Shown: positions 7,031 through 14,038 of the stretch, piece by piece
Layout: every line of letters begins with the position of its first letter
Position numbering within the stretch: position 1 is the stretch's first letter
Origin: Candidatus Thorarchaeota archaeon
GTDB taxonomy: Archaea; Asgardarchaeota; Thorarchaeia; Thorarchaeales; Thorarchaeaceae
DNA: 27,108 nt
Assembly (NCBI GenBank): GCA_016839345.1
Contig: JAEOUL010000122.1
Location: forward strand, 1-27,108
Direction: 5' to 3'
Notes under the pieces: generated by a model
The model's database searches: none
Seen by the model: only the letters and a program-made list of their open reading frames with translations
Told to the model about the DNA's origin: nothing
Made by a program: the position numbers and the translations under genes

Positions 7031-7297
7031 ATGGAAAGCAGATGTATAACTAGAAGTGACATCTTGAAAAGTACTCTTTTTCATATACAAATAAAGCAGT
7101 GTCAGTATATTGACAATTTCCCTGAAAAAGTGGCAACTATTATTGATACAGCGGTTGGCAAGAAGAGATTGAAAAATTACTCAGATGTTAAGAATAGACT
7201 CTACCGGATCAAGACCAACTTCTTCAAAATCAACAACATCAAAAAGAAAGATTTCTTTGAAGGGCTTTATCAACGAATAGAAAACCGGACAAAATAA
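7031..7297 (+). CDS. Small Lys-rich hypothetical protein
   Basis: An 88-residue basic protein, rich in Lys, Ile, Asn and Phe, with two Cys early on (MESRCI, KQCQY). No family recognised, and no signal peptide or membrane helix. It may be helical overall. Support for a real gene is a strong ribosome binding site (GAGGGG, 8-base spacing) and nearby AT-rich promoter-like sequence (CTATAAT at 6981-6987). Base composition is more AT-rich than that of its neighbours, which could indicate recent acquisition or weak selection. It converges on the histidine kinase gene, with 12 bases between the stops. Confidence 0.5.
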   Translation: MESRCITRSDILKSTLFHIQIKQCQYIDNFPEKVATIIDTAVGKKRLKNYSDVKNRLYRIKTNFFKINNIKKKDFFEGLYQRIENRTK

Positions 7298-7309
7298 GCT
7301 GGGATCAGA

Positions 7310-8839
7310 TTACCGTTTCTTTCGTGGAGTGGCTTTCTTCAAGGTAACGATGAATTTCGACCCTAAAGCAGGCTTGCCTTCCACTCGGTCTCTTACTTCA
7401 ATCGTACCCCCATATTTTCGAATCATCTGATTGACGAGGGTCAAACCCACACCGCCACCATATGTTCTTTCTGTGAAGAGCAATTTTTTCCGCATGTCAC
7501 TTAGTCCAGGACCATCGTCACCAATTATCAGTCTGCATGTATCGTTTGTTGAGTCGAAGGAGATCCACACTTGTTTCTCTTCTTTGGGGTTATGACGCGC
7601 AGCATTTTCGAGAAGATTCCAAATCATCTCGCCTAGTAGCACATCCGCCTCAACAATGAGTTTCTTATTCATGCCTTCAACATGGACCTTAGCGCCGAAT
7701 ACTCGTTCCAAGATTTTGATTTTTTCTTTGATTACCGGTATTGCATCAATCTGAGAGAGTGGAATATTACGAATCTGTGCGGCTCGTTTTACCTTGGTGA
7801 TTAAGCGGTTGCATCGCTCAACAGCATCTAAGATGTCTTGCCGTGCGTCATCAACATAAGATGGTGGAACTTGTTCTTCCAGCATACCACTGCTTGTCAT
7901 TATCACCTGTAATTGATTAGCAATATCATGTGACAAGAGATCAAGGTAGAACTGCACCGTTTCCTCTGCTTCTTTTTGTGCAGAGATTTCAGTCACCACG
8001 GCAAATGTTCCAATGAATTTCCCATCCCGATCGATATATGGCGTTGCAGAAATTATTGTGGGAACAGTTTCCCCGGTCTTACTAGTCCAGCTTAACTCAT
8101 AACTCTCGGACTTCCCAGATTTTCTATCAGCAATCTTCTGAGCTAACCCTTCTGAGTCCATATCCTCAGTCAGTTCAATCCATGGATTACCAAGAAGTTC
8201 GTCAGGAGTGTAGCCTATCATTCTACAGAAGGCTTCATTTGCATAGACGAAGTTTCCGTCAGGGTCGTCAATGACCAAACCATCATTCATAGTTTCAACA
8301 AGCATCTGATAACGAGTTTCTGATTCTTCCAAGGCTTCTGTATCAGCTAGTATTTCTGTGATATCGAAGATATGAGCGATGATCTTTGGCTTTTCATCAG
8401 GACCAATGACCATTGATGTCCGTCCTTCAAGTGTTCGCATAACTCCATCCTTTCGAAATATTTCCATGGGATAAACGCTTGGAACATCCTCACCCTTACG
8501 TCTACGCTCATAACGTTCAGCAACAAGTTTAGCCATATCCTCTTTCATGAATTCTCGAAAGTCATGGCCAACAATATCCTTTAACTCTCCAGCAAATATC
8601 TGACAGCATTTCTCATTCGCGTACTCGATTTTATAATCGTCACCGACTATTGCAATTCCTTCGTGTGAGTTGTTGAGAAGATCATTCAGAATTGCATCGC
8701 TTATTGCAGGGAGTACAAAATTTTCCTTCTTCGGAGTCATAGGGCGATTGTTTCTTTTTTTCTGTTCGCCTTCATCCTTCGGCAATTCATTCATACTCCG
8801 ACACCATTTTTTTCCCTTGTTTTTGTTGGCATAAATCAT
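7310..8839 (-). CDS. PAS-PAS sensor histidine kinase, cytoplasmic
   Basis: A 509-residue kinase without membrane segments, hence a cytoplasmic sensor. Order: a Lys-rich N-terminal tail, PAS 1 (about residues 45-160), PAS 2 (about 165-290), a dimerisation/phosphoacceptor helix with LLSHDIANQLQ (His304), then a HATPase domain with N-box NLLENAARHNP, G1 box DDGPGL and G2 box YGGGVGLTLV. All kinase motifs are intact. PAS domains bind small ligands or cofactors; neither has an obvious heme or flavin signature that I can point to. No receiver-domain protein is in the window, so the kinase is an orphan. ATG 8839 gives the longest frame; ATG 8794 (MNELPKDEG) is a possible later start. The frame ends 64 bases upstream of nothing else on this strand and converges on the small Lys-rich gene. 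Confidence 0.88.
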   Translation of the reverse strand: MIYANKNKGKKWCRSMNELPKDEGEQKKRNNRPMTPKKENFVLPAISDAILNDLLNNSHEGIAIVGDDYKIEYANEKCCQIFAGELKDIVGHDFREFMKEDMAKLVAERYERRRKGEDVPSVYPMEIFRKDGVMRTLEGRTSMVIGPDEKPKIIAHIFDITEILADTEALEESETRYQMLVETMNDGLVIDDPDGNFVYANEAFCRMIGYTPDELLGNPWIELTEDMDSEGLAQKIADRKSGKSESYELSWTSKTGETVPTIISATPYIDRDGKFIGTFAVVTEISAQKEAEETVQFYLDLLSHDIANQLQVIMTSSGMLEEQVPPSYVDDARQDILDAVERCNRLITKVKRAAQIRNIPLSQIDAIPVIKEKIKILERVFGAKVHVEGMNKKLIVEADVLLGEMIWNLLENAARHNPKEEKQVWISFDSTNDTCRLIIGDDGPGLSDMRKKLLFTERTYGGGVGLTLVNQMIRKYGGTIEVRDRVEGKPALGSKFIVTLKKATPRKKR

Positions 8840-8902
8840 AGAGTATTATTGCTAGGCAGGGTCATGAACTTTCGCTAATTATGCCTTCCGTGCGCGAACG
8901 AA

Positions 8903-10261
8903 TCAACTAAATCTATTCCAAAATTTTGTTCCACTCTTTTGTCTTCCATATCCAGCAAGATCATCTATCTTGACTATCAATCTATTGAGTGAAGGAATGT
9001 GTTGTACAAACCACAGGATTGTTCGATGAAATAGTCCATCTTTCTTGTTATATGGACATGAACGGATGCAGTTGGAACATTCAGATCCATTTTCCACCCA
9101 GAAACCATAGCAGGTTTCAACATCGACATACCACTTCCTGATTCCTGGATTGTTGGATTTTGTAGTCCCTCTCCAGGTCTGATCTCTCCCAAATGGAATC
9201 GATTGTGAAGGGCAGTTAGTGGCACATTTCTCACAGGTTTCACAAAATCTTACTACAGCATTACAGAACCCAATATCTGGATAATCTCTTACAAGGGGCA
9301 TATCTGTGAGAAGTTTGGCGATTCGAACTCGAGGACCAAATTCTTTTGTTATCAGAATACCATGTCGCCCGTATTGACCAAGGCCAGCATCGATTGCCAA
9401 TGGAACACTCAGAGCAACATTGTTTCCACAAGTCAGGGCACTATATCCTAGTCTCCGGATAAATGCCGCTAGTTCAAGCTCAATAAACGCCATTTTTGAA
9501 TACCCTAAACCTGTTACAGCTGAGCTTGTGAAACTAGGTGATGTAGCGATAGCATCATAGTTCATCTCAACAGCCATGACTATTGCATATTGGTAGCTCT
9601 CTGGGATATCGTATGATTCTCCGCGTCTATTCTCGGTATAGAGCCAGTTTCTGTCAAGAGATGTTATTCTTACGAGATTAGCTCCAAAGAAACGTGCGGC
9701 TTTCTTTATCATCGATGTGAGTATGTTAGGATTGGTTTCGTGTCTTGTGCCTTTTTCACTTGCATCTGGGTCAAGACCAATACCTGGTCTTTGAAGAGAA
9801 TTTCTTGAATCATATAGCTTCCAAGCAGCAATACTCAATTCATTCTCAAACCTTCCATATCCTGGAATGCCCTTGGCAATCATCGCTTCTGACCCAAAGA
9901 ACTCTGTCTTTTGGTAGAATTCATAATCTGGATCAAATTGCACTCTTGCGAATATTGTATCTGCTTCTGACATCGGCGAGAAGGAATCTTTGATTTCATA
10001 AGGCCATTCTTCAGACGAGTCTTTTCTTCGATCGGATTTCATTGTATAACTCGGCTGAATCGTGGATTCAATTGTGATCGCATCCAATGGACAGGCTCGA
10101 AGACATGCAAAACATTTAGTGCATAATTTGGGATTAATAGTTGGGATTGTGCTTTTCGCCTCAAAGCTCAACGGTGTTTCTAGATTGTGCACTCCTTTAC
10201 AGGCATCTAGACACTCGAGTGAGCAAACTGAAGTATCGCACACTTCGATTATCACAAACAT
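8903..10261 (-). CDS. Ferredoxin-fused reductive-dehalogenase-like protein, cytoplasmic
   Basis: A 452-residue iron-sulfur protein. Residues 1-60 form a ferredoxin-like domain with Cys8, 13, 17, 21 and a classical C47-x2-C50-x2-C53-x3-C57-P. The main domain resembles cobamide-dependent reductive dehalogenases (RdhA): AARFFGANLVRI, YAIVMAVEM, a stretch from ALSVPLAIDAGLG through GPRVRIAKLLTD, then two [4Fe-4S] clusters (Cys340, 343, 346, 350 followed by Pro; Cys395, 398, 402, with Cys384 nearby). RdhA enzymes remove halogens from organic molecules. The related QueG reduces epoxyqueuosine, but the central stretch looks RdhA-like. There is no Tat signal and no RdhB-type anchor gene, so it is probably cytosolic and non-respiratory, and the substrate is unknown. 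GGAG lies 8 bases before the ATG. It is divergent from the RACo-like gene, 131 bases away. Confidence 0.85.
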   Translation of the reverse strand: MFVIIEVCDTSVCSLECLDACKGVHNLETPLSFEAKSTIPTINPKLCTKCFACLRACPLDAITIESTIQPSYTMKSDRRKDSSEEWPYEIKDSFSPMSEADTIFARVQFDPDYEFYQKTEFFGSEAMIAKGIPGYGRFENELSIAAWKLYDSRNSLQRPGIGLDPDASEKGTRHETNPNILTSMIKKAARFFGANLVRITSLDRNWLYTENRRGESYDIPESYQYAIVMAVEMNYDAIATSPSFTSSAVTGLGYSKMAFIELELAAFIRRLGYSALTCGNNVALSVPLAIDAGLGQYGRHGILITKEFGPRVRIAKLLTDMPLVRDYPDIGFCNAVVRFCETCEKCATNCPSQSIPFGRDQTWRGTTKSNNPGIRKWYVDVETCYGFWVENGSECSNCIRSCPYNKKDGLFHRTILWFVQHIPSLNRLIVKIDDLAGYGRQKSGTKFWNRFS

Positions 10262-10296
10262 AAACGATTCTCCAAATTGTTAGCGATTCTTGCTCG

Positions 10297-10346
10297 AAAC
10301 CTCTAATACATTCTTCTGTGGGAGAATATTGCACAATTAAACCTCT
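10297..10346. repeat. Direct repeat pair in the divergent promoter of the corrinoid genes
   Basis: AAACCTCT occurs at 10297-10304 and again at 10339-10346, 42 bases apart (about four helical turns). CATT follows each copy after 2-4 bases. The pair could be a regulator site shared by the two divergent genes. The chance level for 8-mers in AT-rich DNA is not negligible. Confidence 0.3.
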
Positions 10347-10392
10347 GTCATTAAAAGGAGATTAGACAAAAATAGCCAGAACGGTGTGAGCA

Positions 10393-11994
10393 ATGAAAAA
10401 ATATGTGATTGTGTTCGAACCATCAGGTCTACGTATTTCTATAGACGAACACAATACATTTCTTGATGCAATCAGACAAACAGGGCTTCATGTAAATTCA
10501 GAGTGTGGTGGTAGAGGGACTTGCTTAAAATGTATAATTACCCTTCATCCAGCACCAGAACCAACACCGCAGGATTTGAAGCATATATCTTCAACTGACC
10601 TTGAGAAAGGATTTCGCTTGGCTTGTCAGCATAAAGTCAAACAAAAATCACGAGTTGTTCTCCAAGACCATCAAAGAGAGGTGAAAATACTATTTGAAGG
10701 ATTATCTGTTGAGAAACGGTGGAAGTTAGATTCAGAACAAAAAGACAAGTTTGGAATTGCAATCGATCTTGGAACCACTACTATCGTGGCATATCTTCTT
10801 GATTTGAATACAGGAATTCAACTGGGACAATCAGCAGCACTAAATCCACAAGTTATGTATGGCGAGGATGTGATGTCACGAATCACTCACGCAGCTACAA
10901 AAGAGAAAGGTGCAGAGGAACTCTCTGAAATTGTAACAAAAGAAATCAGTAATCTTGCTGCTCGACTAATTGAAGCAATTAGTGTGAAGAGGACCAATCT
11001 AACTAGGGTATCAATTGTGGGAAACACAGCGATGCATCATCTCCTTCTAAGAGCAGATGTGAAACCTCTTGGCCGTTCACCATATGAACCAAGCATTAAA
11101 GGAGCTGTAAATACAACAAGTAGGGCTGTAAAATTATCAGCTACGCCAAAAGCCAATGTATACTTTCCTCCGAATATCGCAGGATTTGTGGGAGGAGACA
11201 CTGTAGGTTTCATCCTATCGCAAAGATTAGACCTAGCGGAAAAAGTTGTTCTTGGCATAGATATTGGTACAAATGGTGAGATTGTGCTCTCCAATCATGG
11301 AGAGCTGTCTTGTTGCTCGACAGCAGCGGGCTCAGCTTTTGAAGGTGCCACAATTCGTCATGGAATGAGAGGAAAGATTGGTGCAATCGAGTACGTATCT
11401 ATAAAATCTCTAAATAATCCTCCTGAGATATCCGTTATTGGTAATGTAGCTCCTCAAGGTCTCTGTGGGTCCGGAATAGTTGACCTGACTGCTGAGATGA
11501 TTCGTACAGGAATACTTGATTCGGGAGGTAAAATGATACACTCATCAAGTAGAGTCTTCAAGGATGATGAGGATGGTACGAGCTATCTAATAACCAGCAG
11601 GGAGGAATCAGGTGCTAAGAGAGAGATAACATTCACACAGAGAGATGTCCGACAGGTCCAATTGGCAAAGGGAGCAATCTACACTGGATCAATAATCCTA
11701 CTAAACGAGTCAAAACTTGGTATCGAGGATATCGACATCGTGATGCTAGCGGGAGCTTTTGGCACATATATTAGACCTGAGAGTGCTTTGGGAATAGGAC
11801 TTTTCCCCAAAGTGCATGTTGACAAAGTCGTTCAGGTTGGGAATGCAGCTGGCGAAGGAGCAAAAGCGCTGCTTCTTTCATCGGAAACCAGGCGCCTTGT
11901 GGAGCAATTAGTGGCTGATATTCGTTACATAGAATTAGCAAATCATGAGAATTTTCAACCAGCATACATCGAATCGCTCAAATTTCCAAAATGA
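10393..11994 (+). CDS. RACo-type reductive activator of corrinoid proteins
   Basis: A 533-residue protein. The N-terminal [2Fe-2S] ferredoxin domain has Cys38-x5-Cys44-x2-Cys47 and Cys78 (ECGGRGTCLKC...ACQ). After a linker, an actin/Hsp70-like ATPase fold begins with FGIAIDLGTTTIVAYLLD (about 120-137), continues with VSIVGNTAMHHLLL, and has a second phosphate-binding motif VLGIDIGTNGEIVL (287-300) and late GLCGSGIVDLTAEM and MLAGAFG motifs. This is the layout of RACo/RamQ-type activators, which use ATP and a low-potential electron to restore Co(II) corrinoid to Co(I). The usual partners are corrinoid methyltransferases; here the visible corrinoid-type partner is the divergent RdhA-like gene. 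GGTG lies upstream of the ATG. A methyltransferase gene follows after 18 bases. Confidence 0.88.
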   Translation: MKKYVIVFEPSGLRISIDEHNTFLDAIRQTGLHVNSECGGRGTCLKCIITLHPAPEPTPQDLKHISSTDLEKGFRLACQHKVKQKSRVVLQDHQREVKILFEGLSVEKRWKLDSEQKDKFGIAIDLGTTTIVAYLLDLNTGIQLGQSAALNPQVMYGEDVMSRITHAATKEKGAEELSEIVTKEISNLAARLIEAISVKRTNLTRVSIVGNTAMHHLLLRADVKPLGRSPYEPSIKGAVNTTSRAVKLSATPKANVYFPPNIAGFVGGDTVGFILSQRLDLAEKVVLGIDIGTNGEIVLSNHGELSCCSTAAGSAFEGATIRHGMRGKIGAIEYVSIKSLNNPPEISVIGNVAPQGLCGSGIVDLTAEMIRTGILDSGGKMIHSSSRVFKDDEDGTSYLITSREESGAKREITFTQRDVRQVQLAKGAIYTGSIILLNESKLGIEDIDIVMLAGAFGTYIRPESALGIGLFPKVHVDKVVQVGNAAGEGAKALLLSSETRRLVEQLVADIRYIELANHENFQPAYIESLKFPK

Positions 11995-12012
11995 TATGTT
12001 GAAAGGAGTATA

Positions 12013-12894
12013 TTGCGAGTGTCGGAGATTTCAAAACCCATCAACATTGGACATATACGAACGTGCCAGTGTCCTCCAAAACATATCAACTGCTTTACAG
12101 CTAAGGAATGGATGCAATCTCAGATTGCTGTATGGGAGTTTTTCTATGAGAAGAGAGATATCCGAGATAAAAACATCCATCCTGCAGTATTTCCAATCTC
12201 CCTCCCTACGAAATGCATAGGTCTCTTCACCCATCAAGGGGAATTAGTCGTTGATCCATTTGTAGGTAGCGGAACAACACTTCTTGCAGCGCAAGACCTT
12301 GATCGAAATGCAGTAGGCTTTGACTTAAAGCAGGAATATATTGATTTTTCAAACTCAAGAGTCTCGAAGAGCAAAACTGATTCAACTCAGCAGTTAGCGA
12401 TTTGCGATGATGCTATGAACATCCATGATTATCTAGAGGAGAGCACGATCAGTCTAGTCATAACATCACCACCATACGCTAGTCTCCTTAACAGGAAACG
12501 CAAGAATAAGAGTAAAAGAGGCAATCTGAGAGAAGATGAGCATTACTTGAAGGTTCAACAATATTCAGACAACCATAGAGATTTGGGCACGATGGATGTA
12601 AAGCCATACGCAGATAGTATTGGGGAGATATTCAGAAGAATGTTGCCACTTCTCAGACCGAGAGGCAATTGTGTAATCAATATTACAGACTATTGGTGGG
12701 AAGGGAAGAGAATTCCAGCACACGTCTATGTAATTGAAGCAATGCAAAATGTTGGCTATGAGTTGAGAAACACAATAATTTGGGATAGACGAAACATTGT
12801 AAACCGAGTAGGTATCTTTGGTTGGCCATCTAACTACATAACACTCACAACAACGTTTGAGTACCTCTTGCACTTCTGGAAACCATCAGACTGA
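12013..12894 (+). CDS. DNA methyltransferase (N4-cytosine/N6-adenine type), motif order permuted
   Basis: A 293-residue S-adenosylmethionine-dependent DNA methyltransferase. The SAM-binding motif DPFVGSGTT (81-89), preceded by HPAVFP (56-61) and followed by AVGFDL, comes before the catalytic TSPPY (151-155). In the common beta class the order is the reverse, so this protein is circularly permuted, gamma-like. A charged insert after TSPPY (about 156-195) may help read the target. C-terminal RNTIIWDRRN and EYLLHFWKP match the usual region after motif IV. TSPPY is frequent among N4-cytosine enzymes. The N-terminus has a Cys-x-Cys...Cys cluster (18, 20, 27) of unknown role. The TTG start at 12013 has a strong GAAAGGAG four bases upstream. 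No nuclease partner is adjacent. It overlaps the HDAC-family gene tail to tail by 9 bases. Confidence 0.85.
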   Translation: MRVSEISKPINIGHIRTCQCPPKHINCFTAKEWMQSQIAVWEFFYEKRDIRDKNIHPAVFPISLPTKCIGLFTHQGELVVDPFVGSGTTLLAAQDLDRNAVGFDLKQEYIDFSNSRVSKSKTDSTQQLAICDDAMNIHDYLEESTISLVITSPPYASLLNRKRKNKSKRGNLREDEHYLKVQQYSDNHRDLGTMDVKPYADSIGEIFRRMLPLLRPRGNCVINITDYWWEGKRIPAHVYVIEAMQNVGYELRNTIIWDRRNIVNRVGIFGWPSNYITLTTTFEYLLHFWKPSD

Positions 12895-13968
12895 GATATT
12901 ATGAATTGGGAAAACAAGTTCCTTTACGCGTTCAACATTATTACGTACTTCATTCCAAGTATCTTCATCATCCTCATATGGTGGTTCCTGCTTCGGTGGT
13001 TCATATCGGTATCCTGAGAGAACAGACATTACAACACCGATACCCCATTTGAATGAATCATTAGTATATCCTCCACCAGCCATTACACCCACTCGGCCTT
13101 TGCTGAATTTATGGGCTGCATTATGGAAATATGATGCAATATATCGAATTGCTTCAGTTGTCAGATTGAGGTGCGCAAGACGGTCCCTATAATGAGCATC
13201 AAAACCTGGTAGAAAAAGGATGAAATCAGGATTGAAAAACTCAACAAGCGGTGGTACTATGCTATCGAAAGCATACCTATACACTCCGTCACAAGAGTCC
13301 ATTGGGAAATGCATGTTGATGTTGTATCCTCTACCGGGACCTTCTCCAATATCAGGAATGAAACCATCGTGAGGATACATCCATTCCGGATCCTCGTGAA
13401 ATGATATCTGCATGACTTCAGGGTCTCTATAGAAATATGTCTGAGTTCCGTTACCGTGATGAACATCAAAATCAGCTATTAAGATTCTCTTGAACCCGAG
13501 GTTCTTCAGCTCATAAACAGATGCTGCTACATCATTAAAAATGCAGAAACCTCCACCCCACTCAAACTTGGCATGGTGAAATCCTCCTGTGGGGGACAGA
13601 AAATGGTCTATCTTTCCTGAAATTACAGCTTGGACTCCAGTAACTGTAGCTCCGGAGGTGATGCTAGCATTTTCGTAAATCCCCTTGAATCCGGGAGTGT
13701 CAATGTCGATTTCACCTGCACCAGTTTCAGATATTCGTTTAACCTCATCCAAATAGTTCTGAGCATGTATTGTTTTCAGGAGGTCATCACGGAGATATTC
13801 AGGTTTGATGATCTCAACATTTGGTTGATCCAGAAAATTATTCTCAGATAGAAAATCTCTAACCATTTGGAATCGTCCTACTTTGATTGGGTGCCTCCTT
13901 CCAAAGTCAAAGGTTTCGAGGAGAGGGTTCCAGAGAAAACCTACCTTGCATCTATCTAAGAGATTCAT
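12886..13968 (-). CDS. Histone deacetylase family protein (class I/AcuC-like)
   Basis: A 360-residue zinc amidohydrolase of the arginase/deacetylase fold. Catalytic features, numbered from the chosen start: the His pair in GGFHHAKF (131, 132), zinc ligands DFDVHHGNG (Asp168, His170) and Asp257 in LPGFDAHYRD, and Tyr301 in the GGGYTND loop. All are present, so it should be active. The family removes acetyl or acyl groups from lysines (histones, acetyl-CoA synthetase) or from polyamines; the substrate here is unknown. ATG 13968 is chosen over 14022 because homologues begin near CKVGFLW and a TATA-like box lies about 29 bases upstream, implying a leaderless mRNA. The longer form would place codons over the promoter and its inverted repeat. 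SpeA, a polyamine-pathway enzyme, lies in the divergent unit. Confidence 0.92.
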   Translation of the reverse strand: MNLLDRCKVGFLWNPLLETFDFGRRHPIKVGRFQMVRDFLSENNFLDQPNVEIIKPEYLRDDLLKTIHAQNYLDEVKRISETGAGEIDIDTPGFKGIYENASITSGATVTGVQAVISGKIDHFLSPTGGFHHAKFEWGGGFCIFNDVAASVYELKNLGFKRILIADFDVHHGNGTQTYFYRDPEVMQISFHEDPEWMYPHDGFIPDIGEGPGRGYNINMHFPMDSCDGVYRYAFDSIVPPLVEFFNPDFILFLPGFDAHYRDRLAHLNLTTEAIRYIASYFHNAAHKFSKGRVGVMAGGGYTNDSFKWGIGVVMSVLSGYRYEPPKQEPPYEDDEDTWNEVRNNVERVKELVFPIHNISV

Positions 13969-13985
13969 TATTCTGCTCGAAATCT

Positions 13986-14020
13986 GTGCACACTTATATG
14001 GCTTGGCAACAAGTGTGCAC
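13986..14020. promoter_or_regulatory. Perfect 10-bp inverted repeat flanking a TATA box (putative operator)
   Basis: GTGCACACTT (13986-13995) is the exact reverse complement of AAGTGTGCAC (14011-14020), with a 15-base spacer. The left arm and spacer contain the TATA-like element CTTATATG (13993-14000), which is CATATAAG on the minus strand, about 29 bases before the HDAC-gene ATG. The right arm ends 18 bases before the plus-strand TTG start at 14039. A dimeric regulator bound here would control both divergent genes. Confidence 0.6.
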
Positions 14021-14038
14021 AAGGGTGCAGATTAGAAA

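Noticed and set aside
8903..10261. Assignment of the RdhA-like protein as epoxyqueuosine reductase QueG
   Set aside because: The ALSVPLAIDAGLG through GPRVRIAKLLTD region matches reductive dehalogenases better than the QueG counterpart, and the N-terminal ferredoxin is not typical of QueG. It remains a distant alternative.
3634..12894. Restriction-modification system made of the PD-(D/E)XK protein and the methyltransferase
   Set aside because: The two genes are about 8 kb apart in separate transcription units with unrelated genes between, so pairing cannot be claimed.
13969..14022. N-terminal extension of the HDAC-family protein by 18 residues
   Set aside because: The extra codons would span the TATA box and inverted repeat, and homologues begin near the chosen ATG at 13968.
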